From contig NZ_CADIJM010000009.1 of NCBI RefSeq assembly GCF_902859585.1, forward strand, positions 1-64,000: a stretch of DNA of 64,000 nt, given 5' to 3'. Below are positions 35,344-45,540 of the stretch, piece after piece. Position 1 is the first letter of the stretch, and each line of letters opens with the position of its first letter. Made by a program: the position numbers and the translations under genes. The notes beneath the pieces were generated by a model. The model saw only the letters and a program-made list of their open reading frames with translations, searched no databases and was not told where the DNA came from. This stretch comes from Achromobacter animicus (GTDB lineage Bacteria; Pseudomonadota; Gammaproteobacteria; Burkholderiales; Burkholderiaceae_B).

Positions 35344-36270
35344 CTATTTTAGATCGGACAAGGCGTCTTCCCGCGGCTGCGGTTCGGCGGCGCGCGACAC
35401 TTCCATCAGCCAGGCGCGGAAGGCCTGCAGGGTGGGCAGATTGGCCTTCTGCTCGGGGTAGCACAGGTAATAGCCCATCCGCGCGCGGATCGGCAATTGC
35501 ATCGCGATGGCCAGCTTGCCGTCGCGCAGCTCGTCCTCGATCAGGCAGCGCGGGATCAGCGCCACGCCGAAGCCCGCCGCGGCCGCCTGCGACAGCAGCG
35601 CGTACTGATCGAACCGGGCGCCTTCCAGGCTGCGCCGCGTATCGCAGCCGGCCTGCTCGAACCAGTCGCGCCAGCCTTCCAGGGCCGACGTATGGTGCAG
35701 CAGCGGATAGGCCAGCAGGTCTTCGGGCGACTGGCACCCGCCCGCGATCAGGCGGGGACTACAGACCGGCAGGATCTCGCGGCCCACGATGTAGTCCGCG
35801 CCGCTGCCGGGCCACAGCCCCTCGCCGAAGCGCACGGCGGCGTCCAATTCGGGTGTGGAGAAGTCGTAGCCCTGGCGGTGCGGCAGGAATTCCACGTGGA
35901 TGTCGGGCCGCAGGCGCATGAAGGCCGTCAGCCGCGGAATCAGCCACCGCGCGCCGAACGTCGGCATACAGGTCAGGTTGAGCGTGCCGCCGCGCCCCTG
36001 GTGCGCGATCAGCTCGACGGTGGCCGCTTCGATCTGGCCGAGACCGGCCTGGATCTTGGCCAGATAGCTGCGGCCGGCTTCGGTCAGAACCAGGCCTTGC
36101 CTGATTCGTAGGAATAGTTCAACGCCGACGAACTCTTCCAGATGTTTCACCTGTTTACTCACGGCCCCCTGCGTCACGCACAATTCCTGCGCGGCGCGCG
36201 TGAAACTGCTGTGCCGGGCGGCAACTTCGAACGCCTGGAGATCCGTTAAAGAGGGACAGAAACGCCTCAT
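35344..36270 (-). CDS. LysR-type transcriptional regulator (GcvA-like)
   Basis: This 308-residue regulator has an N-terminal winged HTH (about 7-66; [38 protein letters not shown]) and a LysR substrate domain (about 95-300). [21 protein letters not shown] is characteristic of the GcvA-like group. It diverges from the gene for a Bug solute-binding protein, so it most likely controls that gene and the adjacent amidohydrolase; the inducer is unknown. Its 3' end runs close to mnmA, only 8 bases away. Confidence 0.92.
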   Translation of the reverse strand: MRRFCPSLTDLQAFEVAARHSSFTRAAQELCVTQGAVSKQVKHLEEFVGVELFLRIRQGLVLTEAGRSYLAKIQAGLGQIEAATVELIAHQGRGGTLNLTCMPTFGARWLIPRLTAFMRLRPDIHVEFLPHRQGYDFSTPELDAAVRFGEGLWPGSGADYIVGREILPVCSPRLIAGGCQSPEDLLAYPLLHHTSALEGWRDWFEQAGCDTRRSLEGARFDQYALLSQAAAAGFGVALIPRCLIEDELRDGKLAIAMQLPIRARMGYYLCYPEQKANLPTLQAFRAWLMEVSRAAEPQPREDALSDLK

Positions 36271-36419
36271 CTGCAGCCCCCACCGAATGTGGGGCTCCCT
36301 TGCCCTGCGGGCATGATGACGGCAAAGGCGCGGGCGACGGATGTTACAGAAAAGTAACGCCGACGAGAGCCTGCCGAAAAGAGGTATGAAAAAAAGTCAT
36401 AGCTTACGGAGAATCTTTC

Positions 36420-36431
36420 GTTTGCGCAAAC
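36420..36431. promoter_or_regulatory. Palindrome in the LysR/Bug divergent region
   Basis: GTTTGCGCAAAC, a perfect 12-bp palindrome 77 bases before the Bug start, in the 237-base divergent region. It is a candidate operator for the LysR-type regulator, though it lacks a clear T-N11-A frame. Confidence 0.35.
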
Positions 36432-36507
36432 CTGCCCGCCAGGAAAGAATCGTCGGGTTTGCGTCTGCCTTTGCGCATCCGCTGTTCATTCATTAGTAGG
36501 GGAATTC

Positions 36508-37497
36508 ATGCAACGCCGTAATGTAGTCCTGGGCCTGTGTGTCGCCGCCGCGACCCTGGCCACGCCGCTGACCTCGGGTATCGCGCACGCTGAAGATGCG
36601 TATCCCAGCAAGCCCATCCGCCTGATCGTTCCCTTCCCGCCCGGCGGCACCACCGACATCGTCGGCCGCCTGTTCGCCGACAAGCTCGGCAAGGAACTGG
36701 GCCAGACCGTCGTCGTGGAAAACCGCGGCGGCGCCGGCGGCTCGATCGGCAGCGCCTTCGTCGCCAGCAGCGCGCCGGACGGCTACGTCCTGGGCATCGC
36801 CACCGTCAGCACGCACGGCATCAACCCGGCCATCTACCCGAACCTGCCGTTCGATGGCGAGAAGGACTTCACGCCCGTCTCGAACCTGGCTGCCGTGCCG
36901 AACATCATGACCATCAACCCGAAGGTCCAGGCCAAGACCATCGCCGAATTCATCACGCTGGCCAAGAGCCAGCCCGGCAAGCTGACGTACGCGTCGGCCG
37001 GCAACGGTTCGGTCTCGCACATGATGGGCGAACTGTTCAAGATGGCCTCGGGCACCGACCTGATGCACGTGCCGTACCGTGGCGTGGGCCCCGCGCTGAA
37101 CGACGCGCTGGCCGGCCAGGTCGACGTCATGTATGACAACCTGCCCTCCACGCTGCCGCACGTCCAGTCCGGCCGCCTGATCGCCATGGCCGTCGCCTCG
37201 CCGCAGCGCGTCGCCTCGCTGCCCAACGTGCCCACGTTCGCCGAAGCCGGCCTGCCGGCCGTGAACGACGCCTCGTGGTTCGGTCTGGTCGCCCCGGCCA
37301 AGCTGCCCGCCCCCGTGCTGGCCAAGCTGAACGCCGCCGTCCAGAAGGTCAGCGCCGAAGAAGACGTCAAGAGCCGCCTTGCTGCCCTCGGCGCCTCGCC
37401 CGCTGCCAACACCCCGGCCGAATTCGGCGCGCAGATCTCGGCTGAAATCGCCAAGAACAAGCGCATCGCCAAAGAAGCCAACGTGAAGATCGACTAA
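36508..37497 (+). CDS. Bug-family (TctC-like) tripartite tricarboxylate solute-binding protein
   Basis: This 329-residue periplasmic protein has a signal peptide of about 28 residues (cleavage near AHA-ED). The mature part is a typical Bug protein, a family greatly expanded in Bordetella and Achromobacter. Family motifs are YPSKPIRLIVPFPPGGTTDIVGRL, VENRGGAGGSIGS and KLTYASAGNGSVSHM. Bug proteins bind carboxylates, amino acids or aromatics for uptake or sensing. AGGGG seven bases before the ATG marks the start. No TctA/TctB genes follow; the next gene is an N-formylglutamate amidohydrolase, which hints at an N-acyl amino acid as ligand. Confidence 0.93.
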   Translation: MQRRNVVLGLCVAAATLATPLTSGIAHAEDAYPSKPIRLIVPFPPGGTTDIVGRLFADKLGKELGQTVVVENRGGAGGSIGSAFVASSAPDGYVLGIATVSTHGINPAIYPNLPFDGEKDFTPVSNLAAVPNIMTINPKVQAKTIAEFITLAKSQPGKLTYASAGNGSVSHMMGELFKMASGTDLMHVPYRGVGPALNDALAGQVDVMYDNLPSTLPHVQSGRLIAMAVASPQRVASLPNVPTFAEAGLPAVNDASWFGLVAPAKLPAPVLAKLNAAVQKVSAEEDVKSRLAALGASPAANTPAEFGAQISAEIAKNKRIAKEANVKID

Positions 37498-37564
37498 CCG
37501 GTCTTCGGTCCTCGCGCGCCCGTGGCGCGCGAGGACCTCCGATTCACGAACGCAGTACCCCCTT

Positions 37565-38440
37565 ATGCGACTTACCCAGCCCCTGTCCTACCGCTTCGAC
37601 CTCCCGCAGCACTATCCCGATTCGGAAATCTCGGTCCCTCTCGTGCTGGATTCCCCGCACAGCGGCACGACCTACCCCCCCGATTTCGCCGCCGCGGTGG
37701 ACTTTGGCGCCTTGCGCACGGCCGAGGACACCTGGGTTGACGATCTATGGGGCGACGCCATCGAGATGGGCGTGCCGATGATCGCCGCGGCGTTTCCGCG
37801 CGCCTACATCGACGCCAACCGCGCCGCCGACGAGATCGACGAATTGCTGCTGGACGCGGCATGGCCCGACGCAATCAACCCCTCGCCCAAGGTCAAGCTG
37901 GGCAAGGGTCTGATCTGGCGCATGCTCGATGACGGCACCCCGCTGTACAACCGCAAGCTCACGGTGGACGAAGTGCGCCACCGCATCGATGCCTGCTGGA
38001 AGCCCTATCACGCCGCGCTTGGTCAGGTGCTGGACAACGCCCACCGCAAGTTCGGCAAGGTCTGGCACATCAACTGCCACTCGATGCCCAGCGTGGCCGG
38101 CGCCTTCGCCACCGATCGCCCGGGCCTGGTCCATCCCGACTTTGTGCTGGGCGACCGCGACGGCAGCACCAGCGATCCGGCCTTCCGCGAATTCATCGCC
38201 GCCTGGCTGCGCGAGCGCGGCTACAACGTCACCGTGAACGATCCCTACAAGGGCGTGGAACTGGTGCGCGCGTTCGGCCGCCCGCAACAAGGCCGCCACA
38301 GCCTGCAGATCGAGATCAACCGCAAGCTCTACATGGACGAAGTGTCGCTTCGTCCGACCGACAACTACGGCCGGCTGAAGGCCGATCTGCGCGACCTTAC
38401 CGCCGCGCTGATCACCTGGACCCGCGCGCAGACGGCATAA
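37565..38440 (+). CDS. hutG: N-formylglutamate amidohydrolase
   Basis: This 291-residue enzyme of the N-formylglutamate deformylase family splits N-formyl-L-glutamate to formate and glutamate, the last step of one histidine-utilisation route. The N-terminal LVLDSPHSGTTYPPDF, the middle INCHSMPSV (metal ligand H) and C-terminal SLQIEINRKLYMDE are family motifs. No other hut gene is adjacent; it is 67 bases behind the Bug protein gene and ends in a strong terminator, so it may serve another N-formyl or N-acyl amino acid. The symbol is given by family only. Confidence 0.85.
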   Translation: MRLTQPLSYRFDLPQHYPDSEISVPLVLDSPHSGTTYPPDFAAAVDFGALRTAEDTWVDDLWGDAIEMGVPMIAAAFPRAYIDANRAADEIDELLLDAAWPDAINPSPKVKLGKGLIWRMLDDGTPLYNRKLTVDEVRHRIDACWKPYHAALGQVLDNAHRKFGKVWHINCHSMPSVAGAFATDRPGLVHPDFVLGDRDGSTSDPAFREFIAAWLRERGYNVTVNDPYKGVELVRAFGRPQQGRHSLQIEINRKLYMDEVSLRPTDNYGRLKADLRDLTAALITWTRAQTA

Positions 38441-38480
38441 GAAACGCCGCCCGTCCAGACGCCGGGTTGCAAGCCCCACG

Positions 38481-38509
38481 CCCCATGGTTCGCCATGGGG
38501 TTTTTTTTT
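38481..38509 (+). terminator. Strong terminator after the amidohydrolase gene
   Basis: CCCCATGG (38481-38488), loop TTCG, CCATGGGG (38493-38500), then nine Ts. Confidence 0.93.
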
Positions 38510-38596
38510 GGCCCGGCGCAAGCGGCCAAAACGGGGGAGGCGTGAGAGCGCACATTCCGTGTATAACTACGGCGAACCTTCTGAGGAGAGGCGTCG

Positions 38597-39715
38597 ATGC
38601 ACATCGGGATACCTAAGGAAACCCGAGACGGGGAAACCCGTGTCGCAGCAACACCGGAGACCGTCAAGAAGTACGTGGGCGGCAAGCACACCGTCGTTGT
38701 GGAAAGTGGAGCCGGCGCCGCCGCCCGCTATCTCGATGAGGCCTATGTCGCCGCGGGCGCCACGCTCGGTTCAGCCCAGGATGCCCTGGGCGCCGAACTG
38801 GTCATGAAGGTTCGCGCGCCCGCCCCCGAAGAATTGCCCCGCATGAAGCCGGGCGCCGTGGTCGTGGGCATGCTCGATCCCTTCGACGCCGAAGGTCTGG
38901 CGCAAATGGCCGCCGCGGGCTTGACCGGCTTCGCGCTGGAAGCCGCGCCGCGCATCACCCGCGCGCAAAGCCTGGACGTGCTGTCGTCGCAGGCCAACCT
39001 GGCCGGCTACAAGGCCGTGCTGCTTGCGGCCCATCACTACGGCCGGCTGATCCCCATGATGATGACTGCCGCCGGCACCCTGAAAGCCGCGCGCGCCGTC
39101 GTCCTGGGCACCGGCGTGGCCGGCCTGCAGGCGATCGCCACCGCCAAGCGGCTGGGCGCAGTGGTCGAAGCCTCCGACGTACGGCCCGCCGCCCGCGAAC
39201 AGGTCGAATCGCTGGGCGCCAAATTCATCGACGTGCCGTTCGAGACCGAGGAAGAGCGCGAGATCGCGCAAGGCACGGGCGGCTACGCGCGGTCCATGCC
39301 GCCCGCCTGGATGGCGCGCCAGGCCGCGCTGGTGTCCGAACGCTGCAAGCAGGCGGACATCGTCATCACCACCGCGCTGATCCCGGGACGCCCCGCCCCC
39401 ACGCTGGTTTCGGCGGACACGGTCGCGGCCATGAAGCCGGGCTCGGTGCTGGTGGATCTTGCCGTCGAACGTGGCGGCAACTGCCCGCTGTCGGAAAAAG
39501 GGCAAATCGTCGAAAAGCACGGCGTGACGATCATCGGGCTGACCAACCTGCCCGGATTGGTCGCGACCGACGCCTCGGCGCTCTACGCGCGCAACATCCT
39601 GGATTTCCTGAAGCTCATCATCAATGCGGACGGCGCGCTGGCGATCCAGCGCGACGATGAAATCGTGGCAGCCTGCCTGGTGTGCGAAGGCGGCAATGTG
39701 ACGCGGAGGACGTGA
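38597..39715 (+). CDS. pntAA: NAD(P) transhydrogenase subunit alpha-1 (NAD-binding domain I)
   Basis: The 372-residue soluble NAD(H)-binding component of proton-translocating transhydrogenase. It begins [26 protein letters not shown]. It has the Rossmann site [20 protein letters not shown] and the mobile-loop region [36 protein letters not shown]. The Pnt complex links hydride transfer between NADH and NADP+ to proton entry, making NADPH. The alpha chain is split here: domain I alone, with the membrane part in the next gene. The stop and the start of pntAB are two bases apart. Confidence 0.96.
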   Translation: MHIGIPKETRDGETRVAATPETVKKYVGGKHTVVVESGAGAAARYLDEAYVAAGATLGSAQDALGAELVMKVRAPAPEELPRMKPGAVVVGMLDPFDAEGLAQMAAAGLTGFALEAAPRITRAQSLDVLSSQANLAGYKAVLLAAHHYGRLIPMMMTAAGTLKAARAVVLGTGVAGLQAIATAKRLGAVVEASDVRPAAREQVESLGAKFIDVPFETEEEREIAQGTGGYARSMPPAWMARQAALVSERCKQADIVITTALIPGRPAPTLVSADTVAAMKPGSVLVDLAVERGGNCPLSEKGQIVEKHGVTIIGLTNLPGLVATDASALYARNILDFLKLIINADGALAIQRDDEIVAACLVCEGGNVTRRT

Positions 39716-39717
39716 CC

Positions 39718-40035
39718 ATGGAAGCGATCAACCCCACCCTGATGAATCTGATCATCTTCGTGCTGGCCATCTATGTCGGCTATCACGTGGTCTGGAACGT
39801 CACGCCCGCGCTGCACACGCCGCTCATGGCGGTCACCAATGCCATTTCCGCGATCATCATCGTCGGCGCGATGCTGGCCGCCGCGCTGACCGAAGGCGGA
39901 CTGGCGCGCGGCATGGGCGTATTCGCGGTGGCGCTGGCCGCCGTCAACGTCTTTGGCGGTTTTCTCGTGACGCGGCGCATGCTTGAAATGTTCAAGAAGA
40001 AGGACCGCAAGCCGGGCAAGGAGGAAGCGAAATGA
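39718..40035 (+). CDS. pntAB: NAD(P) transhydrogenase subunit alpha-2 (membrane part)
   Basis: This 105-residue subunit supplies the alpha-side membrane helices: [39 protein letters not shown] and the [26 protein letters not shown] helix ending in a Lys-rich tail. AGGA stands eight bases before ATG 39718. Its stop TGA overlaps the pntB ATG (ATGA at 40032-40035), typical of the three-gene pnt operon. Confidence 0.95.
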   Translation: MEAINPTLMNLIIFVLAIYVGYHVVWNVTPALHTPLMAVTNAISAIIIVGAMLAAALTEGGLARGMGVFAVALAAVNVFGGFLVTRRMLEMFKKKDRKPGKEEAK

Positions 40036-41471
40036 TCTCGCTGAACCTCGTCACCCTGCTCTACCTGATTGCCTCGGTCTGCTTCATCCAGGCGCTCAAG
40101 GGCCTGTCGCATCCCACCACCTCGCGTCTGGGCAACGCCTTCGGCATGGCCGGCATGGCGATCGCCGTGGTGACCACCGCGGCGCTCATCATCGGGCTGG
40201 CGCGCAGCGGCACGGCCACGATCGGGCTGGGCTGGGTCGTGCTGGGGCTGCTGGTCGGCGGTTCCATCGGTACGCTGATGGCCAAGCGCGTCGAGATGAC
40301 CAAGATGCCCGAGCTGGTCGCCTTCATGCACAGCATGATCGGCCTGGCGGCGGTCGCGATCGCCGTGGCCGTCGTGGCCGAGCCGCACGCCTTCGGCATC
40401 GCGCCGCCCGGCATGGCCATCCCGACCGGCAACCGCTTCGAGCTCTTCATCGGCACGTTCGTGGGCGCCATTACGTTCTCGGGTTCGGTCATCGCCTTCG
40501 GCAAGCTGTCCGGCAAGTACAAGTTCCGGCTGTTCCAGGGCGCGCCGGTGGTGTTCGCCGGCCAGCACATGCTGAATCTGGCGCTGGCGCTGGCGATGCT
40601 GGGTTGCGGCCTCTGGTTCATGCTCACGCAGGAATGGACGCCGTTCATCATCATGACGCTCATCGCCTTCGTGCTGGGCGTGCTGATCATCATCCCGATC
40701 GGCGGGGCGGACATGCCGGTGGTGGTGTCGATGCTGAACAGCTATTCCGGGTGGGCGGCCGCGGGCATCGGCTTCTCGTTGAACAACCCCATGCTCATCA
40801 TCGCCGGATCGCTGGTGGGCTCGTCGGGCGCCATCCTGTCCTACATCATGTGCAAGGCGATGAACCGGTCGTTCTTCAACGTGATCCTGGGCGGCTTTGG
40901 CGGGCAAGCGGGCGGCGGCGCGGCGGCAGGCGATGCGCAGCAGCGCAGCGTCAAGTCGGGCAGCCCGGACGACGCGGCGTTCCTGATGACCAACGCCGAA
41001 AGCGTCACCATCGTGCCGGGCTACGGCCTGGCTGTCGCGCGGGCCCAGCATGCCCTGAAGGAACTGGCCGAAAAGCTGACTGCGCGGGGCGTGACCGTGA
41101 AGTACGCCATCCACCCGGTGGCCGGCCGCATGCCCGGCCACATGAACGTGCTGCTGGCCGAGGCCGAAGTGCCTTACGACCAGGTCTTCGAGATGGAAGA
41201 CATCAACAGCGAGTTCGGCCAGACCGACGTGGTGCTGGTGCTGGGCGCGAACGACGTGGTCAACCCGGCCGCCAAGAACGATCCCAAGTCACCCATCGCC
41301 GGCATGCCCATCCTCGAGGCCTACAAGGCGCGCACGGTCATCGTGAATAAGCGCTCCATGGCCTCGGGCTATGCCGGGCTGGACAACGAACTGTTCTACA
41401 TGGACCGCACGATGATGGTCTTCGGCGACGCCAAGAAGGTGCTCGAAGACATGGTCAAGGCCGTGGAGTAA
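40032..41471 (+). CDS. pntB: NAD(P) transhydrogenase subunit beta
   Basis: This 479-residue subunit has about eight membrane helices in the first 260 residues and the soluble NADP(H)-binding domain III in the last 190. Conserved parts are [57 protein letters not shown] and the NADP loop [15 protein letters not shown]. It is the last gene of pntAA-pntAB-pntB. No T-run terminator was seen before the convergent glcF. Confidence 0.96.
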   Translation: MISLNLVTLLYLIASVCFIQALKGLSHPTTSRLGNAFGMAGMAIAVVTTAALIIGLARSGTATIGLGWVVLGLLVGGSIGTLMAKRVEMTKMPELVAFMHSMIGLAAVAIAVAVVAEPHAFGIAPPGMAIPTGNRFELFIGTFVGAITFSGSVIAFGKLSGKYKFRLFQGAPVVFAGQHMLNLALALAMLGCGLWFMLTQEWTPFIIMTLIAFVLGVLIIIPIGGADMPVVVSMLNSYSGWAAAGIGFSLNNPMLIIAGSLVGSSGAILSYIMCKAMNRSFFNVILGGFGGQAGGGAAAGDAQQRSVKSGSPDDAAFLMTNAESVTIVPGYGLAVARAQHALKELAEKLTARGVTVKYAIHPVAGRMPGHMNVLLAEAEVPYDQVFEMEDINSEFGQTDVVLVLGANDVVNPAAKNDPKSPIAGMPILEAYKARTVIVNKRSMASGYAGLDNELFYMDRTMMVFGDAKKVLEDMVKAVE

Positions 41472-41498
41472 CCCCAACGCCAGGCGCTGCGCGGCCGG

Positions 41499-42734
41499 CT
41501 AGCCCTGCGCAGCGCGGCGCAACTGCTCGTCGACCACTTCGACCCAATGGCGCACCGGCGTATCGGTGCCGCTTTGCAGATGGCCGATGCACCCGATGTT
41601 GGCCGACAGGATCACATCGGGACTGCCCACCGCGATGGCGCCCAGCTTGCGGTCACGCAGCTCCAGCGCGATGTCCGGATTCAATACCGAATACGCGCCC
41701 GCCGATCCGCAGCACAGATGCTTGTCCGCGAACGGCTGCAGCTCAAATCCCAGATCGACCAGCAATTGCTCTGACAACGGCCGCAGCCCTTGCCAGTGCT
41801 GCAACGTGCACGGCGGGTGAAACGATGCCCGCGTACCGGCCGGCAGACGCGACCGCAGCATGTCGGCGTGCGGCGCGACAATCTCCGCCACGTCCTTCAC
41901 CAGCGCCACGATGTCGGCGGCTTTCTGCGCATACGCTGGGTCGTGGCGCAGATGGTGCGCGTATTCCTTGACCATGGCGCCGCAGCCCGACGCATTCATG
42001 ACGATGGCCTCGACCTTGCCGTCCTGCACCAGCGGCCACCACGCGTCGACGTTGGCGCGCATCTGCGCCACGGCTTCGTCCTGCGCGTCCAGGTGAAAAC
42101 TGACCGCGCCGCAGCAACCGGCGCCCGGCGCGATGCGCGCGCCGATGCCGACCGCATCCAGCACGCGGATGGTGGCGGCGTCGATGGTGGGCATCATGGC
42201 CGGCTGCACGCAGCCCGCCAGCATCAGGACCTGGCGATCGTGTCGCGCCACCTGCGGTAGCGGTCCGGCGTCGCGGCGTTCCGGCACCTTGCGCCGCAGG
42301 GCCTGGGGCAGGATGCCGCGCAGGCTCTGACCCAGACGCATGGCCGGCGCGAACATCGGCGACAGCATTGCCTTGCGCAGCAAGGTGCGTTTGGTCCTGT
42401 CGCCCCACGACCGCTCCACGCGCTCGTCCACGATCTTGCGGCCGATGTCGACGAGGTGGCCGTACTCGACGCCGGACGGGCAGGTGGTCTCGCAATTGCG
42501 GCAGGTCAGGCAGCGGTCCAGATGCTGCTGCGTGGATTGCGTGGGCTCCTTGCCCTCCAGCACCTGCTTGATGAGATAGATGCGTCCGCGCGGGCTGTCC
42601 AGTTCGTCGCCCAGGACCTGATACGTGGGACAGGTGGCCGTGCAGAATCCGCAATGCACGCAGCGGCGCAGAATCGCGTCCGCCTCGTTGCCCAGATCGG
42701 TGCCGCTCGCCCAGGAAGCCAGATTGGTTTGCAT
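41499..42734 (-). CDS. glcF: Glycolate oxidase iron-sulfur subunit GlcF
   Basis: This 411-residue subunit carries two [4Fe-4S] clusters: C-V-H-C-G-F-C-T-A-T-C-P and C-L-T-C-R-N-C-E-T-T-C-P, separated by about 50 residues. Its C-terminal half has two CCG domains (GAGCCGAVSFHL; HLCCGSAGAYSVL). With GlcD and GlcE it oxidises glycolate to glyoxylate and passes electrons to the membrane quinone pool. It is the third gene of the minus-strand glcD-glcE-glcF run and lies six bases behind glcE. Confidence 0.95.
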   Translation of the reverse strand: MQTNLASWASGTDLGNEADAILRRCVHCGFCTATCPTYQVLGDELDSPRGRIYLIKQVLEGKEPTQSTQQHLDRCLTCRNCETTCPSGVEYGHLVDIGRKIVDERVERSWGDRTKRTLLRKAMLSPMFAPAMRLGQSLRGILPQALRRKVPERRDAGPLPQVARHDRQVLMLAGCVQPAMMPTIDAATIRVLDAVGIGARIAPGAGCCGAVSFHLDAQDEAVAQMRANVDAWWPLVQDGKVEAIVMNASGCGAMVKEYAHHLRHDPAYAQKAADIVALVKDVAEIVAPHADMLRSRLPAGTRASFHPPCTLQHWQGLRPLSEQLLVDLGFELQPFADKHLCCGSAGAYSVLNPDIALELRDRKLGAIAVGSPDVILSANIGCIGHLQSGTDTPVRHWVEVVDEQLRRAAQG

Positions 42735-42740
42735 GATGTC

Positions 42741-43847
42741 CTACAGCTCCAGGACCAGGCGGCCGGGGTTGAAGAGGCCGGCGGGATCGAGTTCCTGCTT
42801 CAGCCTGCGGGTGATTGCGCCGACACCCGGCGCAAGCGGATGGAACACGCCATCGGCGGGCGGCGGGGTATCGGCGGGCCGGAACAGCGTCGCGTGACCG
42901 CCATGTCGGGCCGCCATATCGCGCATTTCGGCGGCATCGCGCTGACCGCTCAGCCAACGCTGGCCACCGCCCCACTCCACCAGCATCGGCCCCAGTTCCA
43001 GATCGGGGGTGGTTGGCGGCAGGGCCAGCCGCCACAATGGCCGGTCTGGCGCAAAGAACGGGTGCGTCTGCTCGCGCAACGACCGCCACCATGCGTCGGC
43101 CGCATCGGGCGCCAGCACATCGCCGCCGATCAGCGCCCGCGCGCTGGCCAGCGCGGGCGGCGCGCCCGACAGGCGCACCATCGTCATGCCGTCCGCGCCG
43201 TCGGCATCGCTTGACCAGCTCGATGCCGAGATCGGCAGCGGCTTGCCGCGCCAGAAGGCAAAGTTGGCCAGTGCCTGCGCCTGCGTCGCGGGCAACGCCA
43301 GCGTCATCTCTTCCATCGGCTTGGGCACGACCTTCAGCGACACCTCGAGGATGGCGCCGAAGATGCCGTGCGAGCCGGCCAGGAGGCGCGACACGTCATA
43401 GCCCGCCACGTTCTTCATGACCTCGCCACCGAAGGAAAGGATGCGTCCTTCCGAATCCAGCAGTTGCGCACCGAGCACGAAATCCTTCAAGGCGCCGGCG
43501 CTCATGCGGCGCGGGCCCGACAGGCCGGCCGCGACGCAGCCGCCCACCGTCGCGGTCGGCGCAAAATGCGGCGGCTCGAAAGCCAGCATCTGGCCGTGCT
43601 CGGCAAGCGCGGCCTCCAGTTCGGCCAGCGGCGTGCCGGCGCGCACCGTCACCACGAGTTCGGATGGGTGGTAGCTGACGATGCCGCGGTACGGCGTCAT
43701 ATCCAGCAGGCAATGGCCATCCTGCGGCCGCACGGGACGGTAGTTACCGTAGAACCGCTTGCTGCCGCCGCCCATCACGAACAGGGGTTTGTGGCCGGCA
43801 CGGGCCGTCATGACCTGGTCGCACAATTCCGACAGGACAAAATCCAT
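42741..43847 (-). CDS. glcE: Glycolate oxidase FAD-binding subunit GlcE
   Basis: This 368-residue protein has a PCMH-type FAD-binding domain: YHPSELVVTVRAGTPLAELEAAL, the conserved EPPHFAPTATVGGCVAAGLSGPRR, and RDFVLG-type KDFVLGAQLLDSEGRILSFGGEVMKNVAGYD. It is smaller than GlcD and lacks its full C-terminal cap, as usual for GlcE. It lies 12 bases behind glcD. Confidence 0.95.
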   Translation of the reverse strand: MDFVLSELCDQVMTARAGHKPLFVMGGGSKRFYGNYRPVRPQDGHCLLDMTPYRGIVSYHPSELVVTVRAGTPLAELEAALAEHGQMLAFEPPHFAPTATVGGCVAAGLSGPRRMSAGALKDFVLGAQLLDSEGRILSFGGEVMKNVAGYDVSRLLAGSHGIFGAILEVSLKVVPKPMEEMTLALPATQAQALANFAFWRGKPLPISASSWSSDADGADGMTMVRLSGAPPALASARALIGGDVLAPDAADAWWRSLREQTHPFFAPDRPLWRLALPPTTPDLELGPMLVEWGGGQRWLSGQRDAAEMRDMAARHGGHATLFRPADTPPPADGVFHPLAPGVGAITRRLKQELDPAGLFNPGRLVLEL

Positions 43848-43859
43848 AAGGGATACGTC

Positions 43860-45359
43860 CTAGAAACGGGCGAGATCGGGGAAGCGCAGTTCTCCCGCAT
43901 GGACGTGCATCTTGCCGTATTCGGCGCAGCGTGCCAGCGTGGGGATGACCTTTTCAGGATTCAGCAGGCACGGCGGATCAAAGGCCCGCTTGACTGCCAG
44001 GAACGCGTCGAGTTCTTCGCGAGAGAATTGCACGCACATTTGATTTATCTTCTCCATTCCCACACCGTGCTCTCCGGTCACGGTTCCTCCCACCTGCACG
44101 CACAGCTCAAGAATGGCCGCACCGAATTTCTCGGCGCGCTCCACCTCGTCCGGCTTATTCGAATCGAACAGGATCAGCGGATGCAGATTGCCGTCGCCGG
44201 CATGAAAGACGTTGGCGCATCGCAGGCCGAATTCGTCTTCCATCTGTTCAATGGCGCCCAGTACGCGCGCCAGATGACGGCGCGGAATCGTGCCGTCCAT
44301 GCAGTAGTAATCGGGCGACACGCGCCCGGCAGCGGGAAACGCGTTCTTGCGCCCCGCCCAGAATTTCAACCGTTCCGCTTCGGATGCCGACACCTGGCAG
44401 CGCGTGGCGCCGGCTTGCCGGAACACGGCCTCCATGCGTGCGATCTCGTGCGCCACCTCTTCGGGCGTGCCGTCCGATTCGCACAGCAGGATGGCCTGCG
44501 CGTCCATGTCGTAGCCCGCGCGGACAAACGGCTCGACCATGTGCGTGGCGCGGCGGTCCATCATTTCAAGACCCGCCGGAATCATGCCTGCCGCGATCAC
44601 CTGCGTGACCGCGTTGCCTGCCGCCTCGACGCTGGAAAAACTGGCCATGACGACCTGCTGGCAGGCCGGCTTGGGAATGAGCTTGACGGTCACTTCGGTC
44701 ACGACGCCCAGCATGCCCTCAGACCCGACGAACACAGACAACAGGTCCAGTCCGGGCGCGTCCGGCGCGTGCGATCCCAGTTCGACCACGTCGCCGTCGA
44801 TTGTGACCACACGCACGCGCAGCACGTTGTGCACGGTCAGGCCGTATTTCAGGCAATGCACGCCGCCAGAGTTTTCCGCGACGTTGCCGCCGATGGAGCA
44901 CGCGATCTGGCTCGATGGGTCCGGCGCGTAATACAGCCCATACGGCGACACGGCTTCGGAGATCGCAAGATTGCGCACGCCCGGCTCGACGATCGCGGTC
45001 GTGCTGGCCAGGTCGATATGCTTGATCCGGTTGAATTTGGACAGCCCAAGCAACACCCCTTGGCTGTGCGGCATGGCGCCGCCCGACAATCCCGTTCCGG
45101 CGCCGCGCGCGACAATAGGCGCGTTCAGGCGCTTGCAGATGCGCATGATGGCCTGCACCTGCGCTTCCGTTTCGGGCAAGGCGACGACCGCGGGAATCGA
45201 GCGGTAAAGGGATAGGCCATCGCATTCGTAAGGACGGGTGTCCTCTTCGCGATAAAGCACACAGTGCGCGGGCAACGCGGCCGACAACGCCTCGATGAGC
45301 TGCTGCTGCGAATAAGGCGCCTGCGCTTGTGCCAGGCCGGTTTCGACCAGTGAATTCAT
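43860..45359 (-). CDS. glcD: Glycolate oxidase subunit GlcD
   Basis: This 499-residue FAD flavoprotein is the catalytic subunit of glycolate oxidase. The FAD-binding domain has PIVARGAGTGLSGGA, IACSIGGNVAENSGGVHCLKYG and LLSVFVGSEGMLGVVTEVTVKL. The C-terminal cap ends with NVFHAGDGNLHPLILFD, GGTVTGEHGVGMEKI and FDPPCLLNPEKVIP. ATG at 45359 (MNSLVETG) is chosen; an upstream extension of 21 residues in frame has no ribosome site. It is the first gene of glcDEF. No GlcC-type regulator is next to it. Confidence 0.94.
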   Translation of the reverse strand: MNSLVETGLAQAQAPYSQQQLIEALSAALPAHCVLYREEDTRPYECDGLSLYRSIPAVVALPETEAQVQAIMRICKRLNAPIVARGAGTGLSGGAMPHSQGVLLGLSKFNRIKHIDLASTTAIVEPGVRNLAISEAVSPYGLYYAPDPSSQIACSIGGNVAENSGGVHCLKYGLTVHNVLRVRVVTIDGDVVELGSHAPDAPGLDLLSVFVGSEGMLGVVTEVTVKLIPKPACQQVVMASFSSVEAAGNAVTQVIAAGMIPAGLEMMDRRATHMVEPFVRAGYDMDAQAILLCESDGTPEEVAHEIARMEAVFRQAGATRCQVSASEAERLKFWAGRKNAFPAAGRVSPDYYCMDGTIPRRHLARVLGAIEQMEDEFGLRCANVFHAGDGNLHPLILFDSNKPDEVERAEKFGAAILELCVQVGGTVTGEHGVGMEKINQMCVQFSREELDAFLAVKRAFDPPCLLNPEKVIPTLARCAEYGKMHVHAGELRFPDLARF

Positions 45360-45540
45360 GAGCGCAACAATAGCGCGTGTGCCCATGTTAATCAGGCCGG
45401 GATTTACCCGCACCTGACGCATTTACCGGCATTTGCGGCAAGTTCATACGTAACCGGCCGTAAACCGTGAAGCAGCCTGTCGCGTAAAAGCAGCAGGCGC
45501 TGACGGATCGAGGGAGGCGTTTGCAGCCTCCCCCTGTTGA

